Assembly (NCBI RefSeq): GCF_032854445.1
Contig: NC_088301.1
Span: 1,738,001 to 1,802,000 of the forward strand
Source: Liolophura sinensis
Taxonomy: Eukaryota; Mollusca; Polyplacophora; Chitonida; Chitonidae
DNA length: 64,000 nt
Direction: 5' to 3'
The position numbers and the translations under genes are program-made. A model generated the notes under the pieces. It searched no databases. It had not been told where the DNA came from and was given only the letters and a program-made list of their open reading frames with translations. Of the stretch, positions 33,609 through 47,400 are shown piece after piece (the first letter of the stretch is position 1; the number at the start of each line of letters is the position of its first letter).

Positions 33609-35936
33609 AGGAACAGTATAATGACTGGGGATTTATCGCTCATGTGGTACAAGGGGCATAAGGCAAAGGGCTCCTTAGTGAGGAGATGTACATATACTCA
33701 GCCAACCCTTAATTCTACAGACTGTACAACTGGATCGAAACCAGAAGCCAGTGTTAAGTGTAATGTTCGCATTGGGTTGTACTGTGGACAGGGGGTCCAT
33801 TGTTGATGGACCTGTTGATCACTGTGCAGTTTACCGCTGGCTGCTTTCTGATACTGAGCCAAACTTTTTTTTGCCATCTTTAAAGAGGCTATACTGGATA
33901 TATCGGCACAAATTCAGTTACATTTTTTTTTTTTTGCTTTTACAAAATATCACCCTTGTCGGGCCATGTGCATATAATTGTGTTACAGTTCAAAATTGGC
34001 AATAAAGTTCCTAAAATTTGTAAAAGTGGGTCGCAGTATAGACATTTTCAAACTTAATAATAATTTTGTCACTATAAATAATATACAGGTGCAAATATGA
34101 TATTTGCTGAAAGGCAGTATTTTGAGCTACTCTGGGTAAATACAGAAGAATATGAATTTCTGGTCAAAAGTCTCTGGTACATGTGTAGCCTCTTAGAAAA
34201 TGAGCTCAGTGCACTATTGGCTTTTCACGCAGTATTGTGTGAGATTTGTAATATTGGAGCATAGACTGTAAACAAGAATTTGCGAGTCACATGATCTGCC
34301 AAGAAAAAATATTAGTGGACCTTATTGTGAAAACCTAGCCATAGATCTCTGAGCAGGTGAACAGTCTTGTAGTTTGTTCTTTGGTGAAATCTTGTGACCT
34401 GCGATGATTGGATGAAGTTCTGCATATGGAGGTTAACATCTTGTAAATCCTTTCACATGCCAAAAAGTTTAATATATTGTATAAACTTGTATTTATAAAA
34501 ATGTTTGAATGCCAAGAGGAGGCAAGTGATGGCTCATTTTGATGCCATACACATGTACCTGAAGTTTTCATATTTATGCTGTGTTCAGTGCATTTGTGTT
34601 GTCATTCGTCCTCTTACGTCCAGATCAGTGGTTTTCTACCAGATAGCATTTTCACACATACAATTTGAAAACAAACATGAGTGCGTCAACACAGAAAATT
34701 CTCAAAATATGTTTCAAAATATGTAAACAACTGTTAAAGCTTTTTATGTTATTGTTCAGTTGCTGTGGGATTACATTATCATTGCATGTATACACTATTG
34801 GCTATGTGTGCTGTGCTCCGGTACATGCAGAGTTACAATTGATATCAGAGTGCCAGTACAACACAGTAATGTATGGTAAACTGTTTTGGGGCTGTTAGAC
34901 ACATTGCTGCATAAGCTGGAAACATGAAACGTACAATCAACTGAATGTGGCCTTAACCTTTTTAGAGGACAAATTCTGTACACAAACAGTATTACATGTC
35001 TACAGGTTTTCACTGATATAGTTTTTCAAGAAACAAGCTGTCTGAATTTGTCCATTCCAGTTGATTTATGTGATGTTTTATTTTTGTAAAATCTAAGGTG
35101 TATACTGAAAAGATTGCATCCATGTAGCTTTGTTGTAAATGAACAGGTGTAGATCATAGTGAGAGGTCTTCAGGTCTAAACTCCTGTAAAATGGAGTCTA
35201 CTCTTAGAGCTTGGTAATGGAGTCCAACATTACAGCCTAGTAATGGAGCCAAGTATTGGACCCCAGTATTAAATCTGTGCATGAGGCTCAGTGTGAGACT
35301 TTCAATAAATGTGATAGGAAACTCTTTCTATACATGCGCTTATCTTATTAGGGATCCGTTTTTATCTAGGGCTGCGTCTGGAATTTTGTATTAATGATTG
35401 CTCTTATGCCATAAACAGACATGCTATCATGTAAATGTGTCTTCCTGACGAGTGTTTGGCATTTACCAGGCAAACTGTATAGGTAACACTGCTAGCAGCT
35501 GACATCGTGCCATTCAGGGGGAACTACTCTTGACTGACTGTGGACTCTATACACTGGTTAATTGGAAGGTTGCCCAAGGATGTGAAATACGATTCAGCAA
35601 GGCCGATAAAAGTCTAGCTGGAGTCTGAAAATCACAGATTTTGTGTATCTTTCAGACTCTTGGTAATGCATTCTCAGCCATTTTCTGTGCATATTGTAAA
35701 AGGTATATCACTCTCATCTAGTAGTTACTAGAAAACAATTCTAGTAGTTAATACAAAACATTTCATTTGATACAAGAAAAAAAAAAGGATTGTCTAGTTC
35801 ATTATTAGGAGCTCCAGAAAATAAAGATTTAAAACATGCTATCAAACATGCTATCAAACAGATTCATGAGATTGAGAAATGTGATTAATAGTTTTTTGTT
35901 AGAATGTACAGTATGTATGCGCGTATGTATCTGTGA
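33609..35936. other. Unassigned CpG-poor stretch
   Basis: Over 2.3 kb with no recognisable gene. Short frames (33751-34005 plus, 34335-34571 minus, 34665-34898 plus) overlap on both strands. A small imperfect repeat GTAATGGAGTCCAA/GTAATGGAGCCAA lies near 35213-35255. Confidence 0.4.
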
Positions 35937-36025
35937 AAGCTTGGGGTTTCACGTCATACTTAGGAATTTTTCAGTCATATGATGACCAGGAGTCATTAAG
36001 TGTTAGTACATATACTGTGTCACAG
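35937..36025 (+). mobile_element. Dispersed family W, fragment
   Basis: AAGCTTGGGGTTTCACGTCA, AATTTTTCAGTCATATGATG and ACCAGGAGTCATTAAG correspond to the head and core of the element at 14055. The 3' part is missing. Confidence 0.65.
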
Positions 36026-36289
36026 GGCGATTAAGCATTAGTTAATGTATCTGATGGCAAAAAGGTTGTAACTAGCAAGATAGGACAATGAAAGCAGCAA
36101 AAGTTCTTGTTATTTGGGTGTAGCTTAGCTCCAAGTCTCATATAAAATTGTTCACATATTTTTTGTGTGCACCATGTACCGAAATGAAGCAAGGTGTAAT
36201 TTGCACAAAGCCCTCGAGTAGAACAAACTGATGTGAGCAGCATCAGCAAAGACTGTACCTTATGTATCATTCTGTTAGCTGTATCATGT

Positions 36290-37275
36290 AACCGTCCTAC
36301 ACCCATCATGTAAGGAGGATAACTGTATCATGTAACCATCCTACACCCATCATGTGAGGAGGGTAACTGTATCATGTGACCATCCTATACCCATCATGTA
36401 AGCAGGATAACTGTATCATGTGACCATCCTATACCCATCATGTGAGGAGGATAACTGTATCATGTAACCATCCCACACCCATCGTGTAAGGAGGATAACT
36501 GTATCATATAACCATCCTACACCCATCATGTAACCATCCTACACTCATCATGTAAGGAGGATAACTGTATCATGTAACCATCCTACACCCATCATGTAAG
36601 GAGGATAACTGTATCATGTAACCATCCTATACCCATCATGTGAGGAGGATAACTGTATCATGTAACCATCCTACACCCATCATGTGAGGAGGATAACTGT
36701 ATCATGTAACCATCCTACACCTATCATGTAAGGAGGATAACTGTATCATGTAACCATCCTACACCCATCATGTGAGGAGGATAACTGTATCATGTAAACA
36801 TCCTACACCCATCATGTGAGGAGGATAACTGTATCATGTAACCATCCTACACCCATCATGTGAGGAGGATAACTGTATCATGTAACCATCCTACACCTAT
36901 CATGTAAGGAGGATAACTGTATCATGTAACCATCCTACACCCATCATGTGAGGAGGATAACTGTATCATGTAAACATCCTACACCCATCATGTGAGGAGG
37001 ATAACTGTATCATGTAACCATCCTACACCCATCATGTGAGGAGGATAACTGTATCATGTAACCATCCCACACCCATCATGTAAGGAGGATAACTGTATCA
37101 TGTAACCATCCTACACCCATCATGTGAGGAGGATAACTGTATTATGTAACCATCCCACACCCATCAGGTTAGGAAGATAACTGTATCATGTAACCATCCT
37201 ACACCTATCATGTAAGGAGGATAACTGCATCATGTAACCATCCTACACCCATCAAAGGAGGATAACTGTATTGTG
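36290..37275 (+). repeat. 44-bp minisatellite, about 22 copies
   Basis: A 44 bp unit of CCTACACCCATCATGTGAGG, AGGATAACTGTATCATGTAA and CCAT. Diagnostic variants (CCTACACCTATCATGTAAGG and GTAAACATCC) recur exactly 176 bp apart (36721 and 36897; 36794 and 36970), showing a four-unit higher-order repeat. A few units are shortened (near 36510-36545 and 37250). Confidence 0.95.
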
Positions 37276-38013
37276 TAATCATCCTAAATCCATCCTGCAC
37301 AGTGGATGGGAAGCTAGTAACAAACTCTGCTGTATGGTTTATGTTGGCCTCTGTCTGTCTGAGGATTGTCTGTACGAATTCATCGGTCTCAGTCCTATTT
37401 CGCCGGCATATGTGACCCATCATAAAACACTGACCAGAGTGCAGCTATGCAAAGTTTTCATGACACTCCCTCTTTTTGCCAAGATTGGTTTTATTGACTG
37501 CCTGAATCCAGCAGATTTGATGAAGACATCAGCTGTCTCGAGCCACAGTCAAGTGGTCGCCTTACTCATTAGGCCTCATTCTGTAGCACGGAACTTTCGC
37601 TTCTTATGGGTTGGACTTTGTAAGTGGTTTAGCTGGCCTTAAAATTGACTGTAGGACAAGAGCTGAGACAGTGTGTAACTTAGTCCAATTATTCCCTAAA
37701 GTTACTTAGTGCACAATATGACTTCAGGCTATGGGGGAAGGGAGCGAGGGAGGATGGCATGAAAGATAGGCTTGTCTTTGAATTGTTCGACTCATAAAAT
37801 GGTGGTTCCCACATACAGCTTTAGGGTCAGGATGACAATGAGCAGTTGAAAACCCTCATGTAACACAGGGTTAAGTAGTGTTTTAATGTGTATATGAAGT
37901 AACAGGTCACCTGGAGACTAGTGGCACACACACTGAGCTTGTGCAGGTGAACTGTTGTACATATCACATGTAGGAAAGTTTGTCACTGATAACAATGGTC
38001 TTTGATATCCTTC
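37276..38013. other. Unassigned stretch with one non-repeat ORF
   Basis: A 123-codon plus frame (37271-37642) ends near a GTAAGT at about 37620. Its composition is not distinctive, it begins inside the 44 bp array, and no good acceptor precedes it, so I do not call it a gene. Confidence 0.35.
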
Positions 38014-38196
38014 AGGTCTTCAAATCCATCCATGATTTTGAATCCCCTCAGGTCTTCAAATCCATCCATGATTTTGAATCCCCCCAGGTCTTTGAATCCA
38101 TCCATGATTTTGAATCCCCCCAGGTCTTTGAATCCATCCATGATTTTGAATCCCCCCAGGTCTTTAAATCCATCTAGGTCTTTGAATCTGCTTTCA
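38014..38196 (+). repeat. 36-bp tandem repeat, 5 copies
   Basis: Units start at 38014, 38050, 38086, 38122 and 38158: CAGGTCTTCAAATCCATCCA plus TGATTTTGAATCCCCC. Looser CTTTGAATC/TTTGAGTCCC copies continue to about 38250. All 60-67 codon frames over it are repeat-derived. Confidence 0.92.
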
Positions 38197-38249
38197 TGTC
38201 TTTGAATTGTTCGAGGTATTTGAGTCCCGTCAGGCCATTGAGTCCCTCT

Positions 38250-39799
38250 TTATCCTTGATTCCTGGTTCACTTACGTACCACAGCCATACAAGGGATATT
38301 CTGCTCAGTATAATCAAATCAATGTACAAAATTTCATATCTAGATCCATCTTCATCTCCAGAACATTTACTATTATTGATACAGTGAAGTAATGGAATTT
38401 CCACATGGTTATTACATCCATATCAAACATGTCCATACTTATTACAGTATAAATCAAGATGTCTCTTCTGTAATGATATTGCTGTTCTGCGAATTGTGAT
38501 TGGTGAGAGAGGAGTGAAGGGGGGAGTTTTTTTTAATGTTGCCACAGTAAATTAGACGGTGTCATAAAGCTGATTGTATGTTTTGTGAGAGATTAGGCGG
38601 AGGCCTCATGTCTCGGAATAACAATCCACCATCTAATGCGGAAGAAGTGGATGTATATAATGGTTACATGTTCCATTAGGCAAATCATTGGTCAGCTGAG
38701 CAGGCTGAGCAGGTCAGTAATGGCCAGATGTACATGAATGCACCCATCCATCATCTTCAGGACTGTTTAACACGTGTCAGCATATCAATAGACGTCTGAT
38801 GGGGAACATTGTGATATTTGTGCTCTGTGCCCGCATACACCGATCATTTCTCACTGTATCAACAGGCCACTATTAAACAAAGAGCGTATGCTGTCGCATT
38901 GCTGATTGCTCCTTAGTCAGGGAGTAACTCTGAGCGCAGCCTTGCTGATAAACGCCTGATTGATGTGCTGCATGGAAGAGAAGCTGATATTGATTACAAG
39001 CGATGTAGGCATTGTACACTCTGGCAAGTATGTGCTTCTCCAGACCGCCTTGCCCTCCCCTTGCCCTCCCCTTTCCAGGTGTATACTCCAGGAGTCTTTG
39101 CTAAGCGACACTGATTGCCGGGCGCTAGTTTTGGTCGTCTCTTGCTGTCCACTCTGGCACATAATAGGGTTGGGTGGTGTAAACATCACCAGCTGAGATC
39201 ATTTAGTCTGCGGGATATTTTGGCTGATCACCAGTATTATCCATCTCCAGGGAAAACACAAGCTGTAAATGTGCACAGATGACTATAATAACTGTGGAAC
39301 GGGACTGGAAAAAACGAATTCAAATATCCTTAAGGCGGAATATATTTATGTTCAGATTTACCTATCCAGCATCATTTATGATTTATGTATTGGATTCACG
39401 TTTTATATGGTACTTCAGACAATGTCACTTCTCTAACGACGGTGAGGTCGAAAGTGGCAGCCGAAAGTCCTGGGCCGATCCTCTGGGAAATTAAACCATT
39501 TCTCATCATGTACGTGTAGTGGCTGACGTGTTGCTCACTTAAAGGCTGAAGCGAATCTGTGGAGAACTGCATATCCTCGTGTAGAAACATTAAGTTCTGT
39601 ACCTCACTTGGTTATTGTCCACAAATCAACAAATGTCAGTCGAATAAGTACAAAAAGGGGATTTATCACAATGTTGGATGAAAAAGCATGTGCATATGTA
39701 TTTTCAAGGCCAGTGTTTTGGGTACCATTTGGCATGTGGCATGCTTTACCATCTGTTTTCAAAATGTCTCACATTTTTCAGACCAATGAAACAATCGAA
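38250..39799. other. Unassigned CpG-poor stretch
   Basis: No gene recognised. Opposed frames of 78 and 90 codons (38960-39196 plus, 38917-39189 minus) cover the same bases. CTTGCCCTCCC is duplicated near 39049-39070. Confidence 0.4.
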
Positions 39800-39873
39800 T
39801 GAATGATTGAATGATTGTGGTTTAACACCACATCGGCAAAATTTCAGCTAAATTGTGGCGATGAAACATTCGA
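39800..39873 (+). mobile_element. Fragment of a core-sharing dispersed repeat
   Basis: GAATGATTGAATGATTGTGG, TTTAACACCACATCGGCAAA, ATTTCAGCTAAATTGTGGCG. From memory this resembles the head of an abundant gastropod/bivalve repeat (GTTTTACGCCGCACTCAGCA type). Only the head is preserved. Confidence 0.5.
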
Positions 39874-40685
39874 CACCTGCCAGGTACAGCTATGGTATAT
39901 TTTAAGATGCACGCTTCGTTTTTGCAAGAAAACATTGTTCCAATTGCCAAGTATTGCTGTGGAGAAATTTATTTGTTAACCATGCATCCATGATCCAGAT
40001 GTGCTATTCCGGAGTAGATGGAGTGATATCCCTCAGTGGCAATACTGTATTGGTGTTTACGTAGAGGCATTTGTTATTTGTGTGTTTTAGTTGAACAGAT
40101 TATCAGTCTGGACTAAATCACTGACAGAATTCATTTATTCTTGCACTCTACAATGTAAATCTAATGCAGTCATGAGATTTGTCCTCTTTTTGGAGTAATT
40201 CCTCTTAATTTATACAAAAAATACATCAGAAAAAATGTTCAAAATTTAATTCAGAAATGCTAAAATGACAGAATTATGAGTGCGATGTTTCCTCTTTTTC
40301 ATCCCAGTGTCTGTCTCATCCCTGCTAATATAGTTTCTTCAACTGTTGAAATAAATAATTGAAAGGTTAACATAACTGCATGTTTTTATATAATGGCTAT
40401 AAGTGTTCAAAATAAGAGGGCATATGTTAATCCAGGACATTACGGAAAATGGACCTACACGTATATGCGATCATTTTGTAAATCTGTGAAGCCTCTGGCT
40501 CATAGTGAACTGTAGGATTTTGCATTTTAAGGGCAGAGAAAAATAACAATGAAAACAATTAATGCAGTAATGCAGTATATGTAATTACATACAGGTATAT
40601 CAGTGAAATAATTTATAAACTCAGGGAAGGAAAACCTATACCCTTGACATGTCCTAAATGTGAAATAATAAATTGGCTGTAAAAA

Positions 40686-40786
40686 GCATGGGTATGTGGT
40701 CATGGTTTTCCCCCGGGCTCAGAAAGGTTTCCTCCCACCATAATGCTGGCTCGTATATGTGAAATATTCTGAAGTGCCGCGTAAAA
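40686..40786 (+). mobile_element. SINE, decayed fragment
   Basis: GGTCATGGTTTTCCCCCGGG, TTTCCTCCCACCATAATGCT, GTGAAATATTCTGAAGTGCC, GCGTAAAACA, then GAAATAA. It is diverged and internally deleted. Confidence 0.8.
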
Positions 40787-41590
40787 CAAAGAAATAAGAG
40801 CCTGGCATTCCATGTGCTACATATTCAGGATGAATGAACAACCGTTTATTGATCAGAAGGGCCCATTAAACTAAAGTTCCAGTAAATGAATTTTCCTGTC
40901 ATTTGTTGTCGCCAGGTCAACGACATCATCTAGGTTTCATCACTAAAGGCATTATATGTATGTGGTGTAGGAGAAAATTTACGCAAAAATTGATTTACGG
41001 AGTTTAGTGAAAATGGGCCCTATACTTAGGAAGTGCTGACCTTAGAATCTTCTCCAGAGAATAACAATAAGTTTGTTGGATTCCTGGGAGCAAGGCAGTA
41101 AGTGGTAAGGATGAATTCCCTGGTCACCACTAGCCACAATGATGTGCGCTCTCATTAGCTGTAACAAAAGGTTGAACGCTCCAGTGGGGCTGCTGTACAT
41201 CGCTGCCTGCAAGCATATTGTCATTAGGCTGTTCTGAGAGCCCGCATATTGAGTGCTCACTATATGTTCAACCAATTAGCTTAATAATTATCTTCATCCA
41301 TGTTTACATTTGTTCTGTTCATGACATTCTGTCTTTTTATCTAGAGGAACTTGAAACCGTTCCAACCTGCCAGATGCGGATTAATTTTCACATCAAACAA
41401 TTCATAGCCTGTTTTTGCCATGGCTTCCTTGTGCATCTTTTCTATGAAAAAAAGTGCATGATAAAATGCTGTTGTTCTGTGTGCTTGTTTGAGGGGACGC
41501 CTATGTATGATGTCTACAGAACACGTATACTACTCCAGTATGCACCACAGTGTAGTTACTTATTTGTCTACTCTGTAGACATTCATTTTG

Positions 41591-41748
41591 ATTTATTTAT
41601 TTATTTTATTTGATCGGTGTTTTACCCCATACTCAAGAATGTTTCACTTATGTGATGGCAGCCAGTATTATGGTGGGAAGAAACTGGGCAGAGCCCGAAC
41701 GAAACCCACCCCAGGCTGCTGACAGACCTTCCCACGTAGGGCATGAAG
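41591..41748 (-). mobile_element. SINE, 5'-truncated, minus strand
   Basis: In reverse: the (TTTA)n tail at 41591, GATCGGTGTTTTACCCCATA, CTCAAGAATGTTTCACTTAT, CCAGTATTATGGTGGGAAGA, GCTGACAGACCTTCCCACGT. The tRNA-like head is absent. Confidence 0.88.
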
Positions 41749-44106
41749 TTTGAAAACTACATGTATAAACCCCAAATTTCCCTTTCAATATTTAGAATGT
41801 TTATTAGTACATGTAAAGTATACATACAGACCATGCATTTCCAGTGTACTACCGGCTAACAGGAAGTACCATGTTACATGTACTGTCAGACGTTAGTAAA
41901 GAACACGTACACTGTATATGATGACTGAGATCCCTTTACTATACCTGTTTTGTAGGCTACTGTCAAAGGTATTTCTCTTTCATACATACCTGAAACCGCT
42001 TAATACATGTAAATGTACGTTTGAAAATTACACAGATATGTATAGCCAGAATAAAACTTAAATTTCTTATCCACTTCCTTTTATGAGCCATCCAAGGTAA
42101 TAGGACATACTGCAGCTGCCAATTCAAACTTTGAAGCAGGGGGATACATTTCTACGATTTGACAACTAAAAGAAGGTTCCAATTTTGAGTGAATAGTTCT
42201 AGTCTAACACGTGTACACGTACACGTATAGCTGATATCATACATGTACAGGTAACACGTATCTCCAATAAGGCACATGATGATGTAAATGGTACATGTAG
42301 TTAAGCTGGCATGTGGGCAGCACTACGACAGCTTATAATGTAGCTAACCAACAGACGTTCCCAGATTGTGTGGTGGATGACATGTAAATATCACTGCTTG
42401 GATGGACCTAGCTCCGGCTGCAAGTAATTGTAGTCCGTCATACATCCTGGTAATCTAAGACAACTTAATCTGTACGTCTGTACTGAAGCCTGATGAGCAC
42501 ATCCTTCCGTAGAGTACACTACAAGCCCTTTACACAACTGGGGAGTTCCTTTACAGTACACAAAGATGTAAGGTATCCTCAGGAAATCAGATCCTGGCTG
42601 TCAGTCACACATGCCAGCAGAGTGTTAGCCACATAAATTGCCCTCCCCCCCCTTCCGACTCCCAACGACACCCCACCCCCACCCGCCACCCACCCACTCC
42701 AAGACACATTCACCTTTTTACATCCTTAAGTAGCAGCATCAACCTGGGTATACTTCTTCATCACAAATGTACACCTGTTTATGCCCTTTATGGGTGTAGG
42801 CTGCCCATACCATTCACATGACATTGCTGTTAAACTACACTTTTGATGGAATTCTGGAAATCAAAATAAGAAATCTTGCTTTGAAACAATTGTAATTCTT
42901 ATCATTTGAAATACGTAAATCTCCAATAAGTGAGCCTGTAGAATCAAATTTATTAAATGAGAGTGACGAAATTTGTATTGTTTTTCGTCTTTTGTGATAT
43001 TTTTGACTTTATATAATATCTTTTTTTATCCTAGGTAGCTCAGTCAGTTTACAATGAAACTGTTTTTCCCGAAGGTTTTAACAGAGGAAACAAATTTATA
43101 GGACGCATGTACTTCAGAGTCCAATCAATAAATACATCAGTATATATAAAACAAGATAAAGCACCATGTAGTTTGAAAAGAGAAGCTATATATGTTTATA
43201 CGTACGAAAAACAACTACACAACCAATAGTGCTGTCCCTGCAACTGTTCCAACCAGCAGAAGTAAAATAGTAAGAGACAGCACTTTACAGACCACCCCCA
43301 CCCCTCCAGAACGCCCTACAGAATCCCCTACACACATGTAAACAAACCAAGTGGGAGGTGACCACTACATACTACATACTACAGAGTATTGAGTTGGTGA
43401 TTCTGTTGGTGTTTGAAAAAAAAATAAAACAAAACATTAGCCTCTTGTATCTTTCTTTATACATATACAAGTAAATGCAAAAGTGAGTAGTGATTTTAAC
43501 GGGATATTAGTTATTCGTCTTCAGACCAAATTTCAACATTTAATTACACACAAAATATTCACCACTTAAGAGAGTTTAGCTTCAGGACCGCTTCTGACAC
43601 GTTTGGCTGGAATTTTGACCTTATCATCCATATGATTAAAATCACATGTAAGTAGCAAGTAATTGTTTTGCAACAGCTTAAGACCATGTTTGTCAGAGAA
43701 TGGAAGACTTTGAGGAGACATGAGGATGATCATTGATGAAAATACAAGGGTTTGGTGGCACGCATGTCAACGTGAGAATGCAGCTGAAATGTGGCTGTAC
43801 ATACCAGACAAGAACATTGAAAATCTTCCAGCATTATTCTTACATAACAAGAGAGGAAGGATCTCCAAAGTATCTATGACTACAGCCTGCATTGACTTTT
43901 GCACTCAATGCAGACAATAAACTCAAATAGTAACCAAAGTAGCTTGGAGCGTGTGTAGCTGTTGATTGGCTCATTTTTGTCAATGAACTGCCGTGAGCCA
44001 GTCCAAAAGCTCTCAAAATTGTTGACAACAAGGGTACATGATATTTGTCCAGCCCCGTTTCTCAAATGTTTTGAGTGACTTCTTGGATATGCCATGTTCA
44101 CATTGC
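41749..44106. other. Unassigned stretch with pyrimidine-rich tract
   Basis: No gene recognised. A C-rich tract at about 42638-42705 (CCCTCCCCCCCCTTCC, then CACCCCCACCCGCCACCC) stands out, as does a run of ACACGTGTACACGTACACGT at about 42206. The 66-codon frame at 43720-43920 has no splice support. Confidence 0.4.
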
Positions 44107-44118
44107 TCACTGTCTTTG

Positions 44119-44356
44119 GCTCAGTCGGTTAGCGCGCTAGCGCAGCGTAGTGACCCAGAAGCCTCTCACCAATGCGGTCGCTGTGAGTTCAAGACCAGCT
44201 CATGCTGGCTTCCTCTCCGGCCGTACGTGGGAAGGTCTGCCAGCAACCTGCGGATGGTCGTGGGTTTCCGCCGGGCTCTGCCCGGTTTCCACCCACCATA
44301 ATGCTGGCCGCCGTCGTATAAGTGAAATATTCTTGAGTACGGCGTAAAACACCAAT

Positions 44357-44388
<32 letters not shown>
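44119..44388 (+). mobile_element. SINE, nearly full length with poly(A), young
   Basis: Runs from GCTCAGTCGGTTAGCGCGCT through GCGGTCGCTGTGAGTTCAAG, GGTCGTGGGTTTCCGCCGGG and TTCTTGAGTACGGCGTAAAA to a poly(A) of about 30. The 12 bp duplication TCACTGTCTTTG lies at 44107-44118 and 44389-44400. It lacks only about 10 bp of the head. Very similar to 62558-62832. Confidence 0.96.
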
Positions 44389-44391
<3 letters not shown>

Positions 44392-44400
44392 CTGTCTTTG

Positions 44401-47400
44401 TGTTTCATGTATGCTTATATGATGTACTTGGAAAGTCTGTAGTGGAAAAAAAAAACTGGTAGAACTGAAGCATTTTTTTCTGTTGGGTTCATTAAGTACT
44501 AATGTAAGATCTGATATGTATAATCGAAGCAAAAACTGTTGGGAGTAAACCTGAATTCTCAAATGAGGGAGGCTTCGCATTTGTCCAAACCCCACTGAAA
44601 TGTTTCCTTATGGGAAGCTCTTCATGATGACAGTAGGGTGGTGGGGTTGCTTAGATCTCGATCTGTTTCACACTCCGGCATCGCGTAATGGCTGTAGGGT
44701 ATAACACTTGTATGACAGAACTCTTCGTCATGTCTTCTCCCATGCAGCTCTATCACCATTGGGCATGTCATGGAAGAAAGTAATGATCGTAAGGTCCACG
44801 GAGTTTGAAAGCCTGTGGTGCTATTGGCATTCTGATTAAATGTTCTGTAGAAGTTCACTGCAGTCATTCGTCTTTGGTATCGTGGTGCTGGCGTGCAATC
44901 TGTGTGTTTAATCTGGCAAGTTAAATATCAGGTTGATCATTTCAGAGCTTAAGTTGGTGAGGTTGACTACCAGTGACGTAGGTGCGCAGGGGGAGACGCA
45001 AATTTGTCCATTTTCACCGCCGCTGAATTTCCAGGTGCTGCCTGTTTTCCCCTGCCTTGTCCTATAGACCTTTATATTGTATGAAGATGTTAAGGGCTAC
45101 GTTGATTGCATAGTCTTTAGCTTGATACAAGGGACATCCTACATGGTAGAGATGACGTACACTCTCTCCAGCCTTCCTGGCTACATGCTGTCAAAAACCA
45201 TTATGTCAGGAAGAATACTGTGCTATTTCATTAACTGCCCTGGAAACTCCTGAGCTACCCATGTTGTCCGTTGTAGTCCAACCATCAACAATTATTTTGT
45301 ATTATTAAACACTTTTTATGGGCAATAAACTTTCTCGGCTTTCAGACTCTGTTGCTTTCAAAATGGTATCTGGCAACTCAGACTGTGATTTTGATTAATA
45401 AATCTTGCAGAAATGGCCCTATCGACAATTAACTTCTTAATTTCCCAGATTGTGTATTTTTTTCATGATAGGTTGTCAGTTGTGGTTCAAATTAGCCATG
45501 CTTCAACCAACATTGTCTCCTGGCGCCAAGCAACTTAAAATGGTGCGGGTTGTTATTAAGTCATAGAAAGGCTGTTGCCTTTCTTATAAATAGGTTTTTA
45601 ACATCCTGTCAAAAGTTGATGTGATTTTGCCCAGGGATCTTTATAATCCACCCCTTCCCCACCCCCTTCCCCACCCCCTTCCAACCGCTTTCCAGTCATG
45701 GACCATGAAAAATGATTAGCTTATTCATCAGACAATGCTGTGATCAATACAGACAATAGCCTGGCTGATGTGTTGACCACTGTCTTATCTTGCACGCTGT
45801 TATATATTATCAACATGACAATTTATGCTGTACACTGAAGTCTTTGAGCCTCATGGACAGGTGGCTGGTAATGCTGTATACCAACAGCCCTGGCATTTAT
45901 TGATCACATGCGTGACCTTTGGTGGAAAGGTTTGAGGCAGCCATGTAAAAGACGCTGATAAGTAATTTCCGCAGTGTGGCCATTGAAAAAAGAATATACA
46001 AATGGTTAGATAGTGGCCACAGTTGCCATGCTAGGCCATTTTCAGATAGTAGGGCAATGCTGCACACAAGAAAATTGTCCAAATTCTGAAGTTATCTAGG
46101 TCCAGTTTTGTCAACATTTAAACATGACAGTTTATTACTTAGTTTAGTTTTGGAGGAATTCTTCCTTTTATTTTGGTTAGAAAAGATGTTTTGGTTTTAG
46201 CTTGCAATTAAATTCATAATTTTGAAGGTCATAAGAAAACATAGCATCCTTTGCTATCATTATTACAGTGTCAGGTTTGCAGCATTGAACATTGCTAAAA
46301 ATGATTGTTGTAATAGTAGTTTTGGCTAATTGCTCTTCCGCTGCTTGTAGAATACATGTATATAGTGATATTATGAATGATTTGAATGAAGAAAAATATA
46401 TAAAAAAGTAAATTGTAAGAGAAGATTTTCTGGTTCTTGACCATTAGAATTAATCCACCAACCCTAGTCACCAGCCCTATGGAGGTTTATTTAATTTGGC
46501 TCTCGGGTGTAGAAGGAAAAACCTAGTTCCTTACAATCTAAAGATCTCAGACACTGGACCTGACAAGTTTAGTGGTAGTGCAGATTTCATTATTAGCTTT
46601 TTCTACAGCATTACAGGAACACTTTTAATCTGATAATTGGCATTAGCACTATATTAGCATTAGCATTACATTAGCATTAGCATTTACTTAGCAAGACATC
46701 ACAAGTTTGTAATTCAGATTTGGGGTATTTGTTGCAAAGTACAAATATTCACCCTCTATCTGCCAGATTCTGTATTCATCGTCAAATTAAGTTCTCCCAG
46801 TTATCAAGTAGTCACTGACCAAACCATGCCATTTGGCGCTGCACTAAATGCATCACTAATCTGTGTTTATTCTGATTACCCTGTGGACATAACTAGCTAC
46901 GGAGGCCCTATTTGGAGGAGTAATAGGTAAATATAGATGTGTACCAATCTGATAGAAAACAGGAGATGTGGACGTACAGGAAGGTGACAAATTCTTAACC
47001 GTTTCTGTCACAATTGCATGATGACATCATGAACCACACCACCAACATGCTTCCTTGTTCAGCAAACTTTAACCAGTAATTATTGATTGATATGTGCACC
47101 TGACACGACATCTCAAAGGCGCTAGATGTTTATTGCAATGTTGGGCATCAGTATTTAACCGGTAATAAGCTCGTAACTTTTCTGGGAGACAGTAACCCCA
47201 AGATGAGTGTTTTGTTGATGTATTGATTTTATGAGTTTTTATCTTCTGGGAAGAAGATGAGGGGAGGTGAATTTATGATGGGATGAGTGGAACGAAGGAG
47301 GTGATTTGGTTTGAGTGGGGTGGGGGGTGGGAGCACCCTAGCATAATCAATTAACCAAATGATTCGGACTGGAAGCACCATTGTAAAGATGGCATGCTGT

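Noticed and set aside
37271-37642. 123-codon frame ending near GTAAGT
   Set aside because: It begins within the 44 bp minisatellite, has no acceptor, and its sequence has no recognisable domain.
44038-44408. Overlapping ORFs across the SINE on both strands
   Set aside because: The same frames recur wherever the SINE occurs (62568-62836), including poly-Phe from the poly(A) tail, so they are element-derived.
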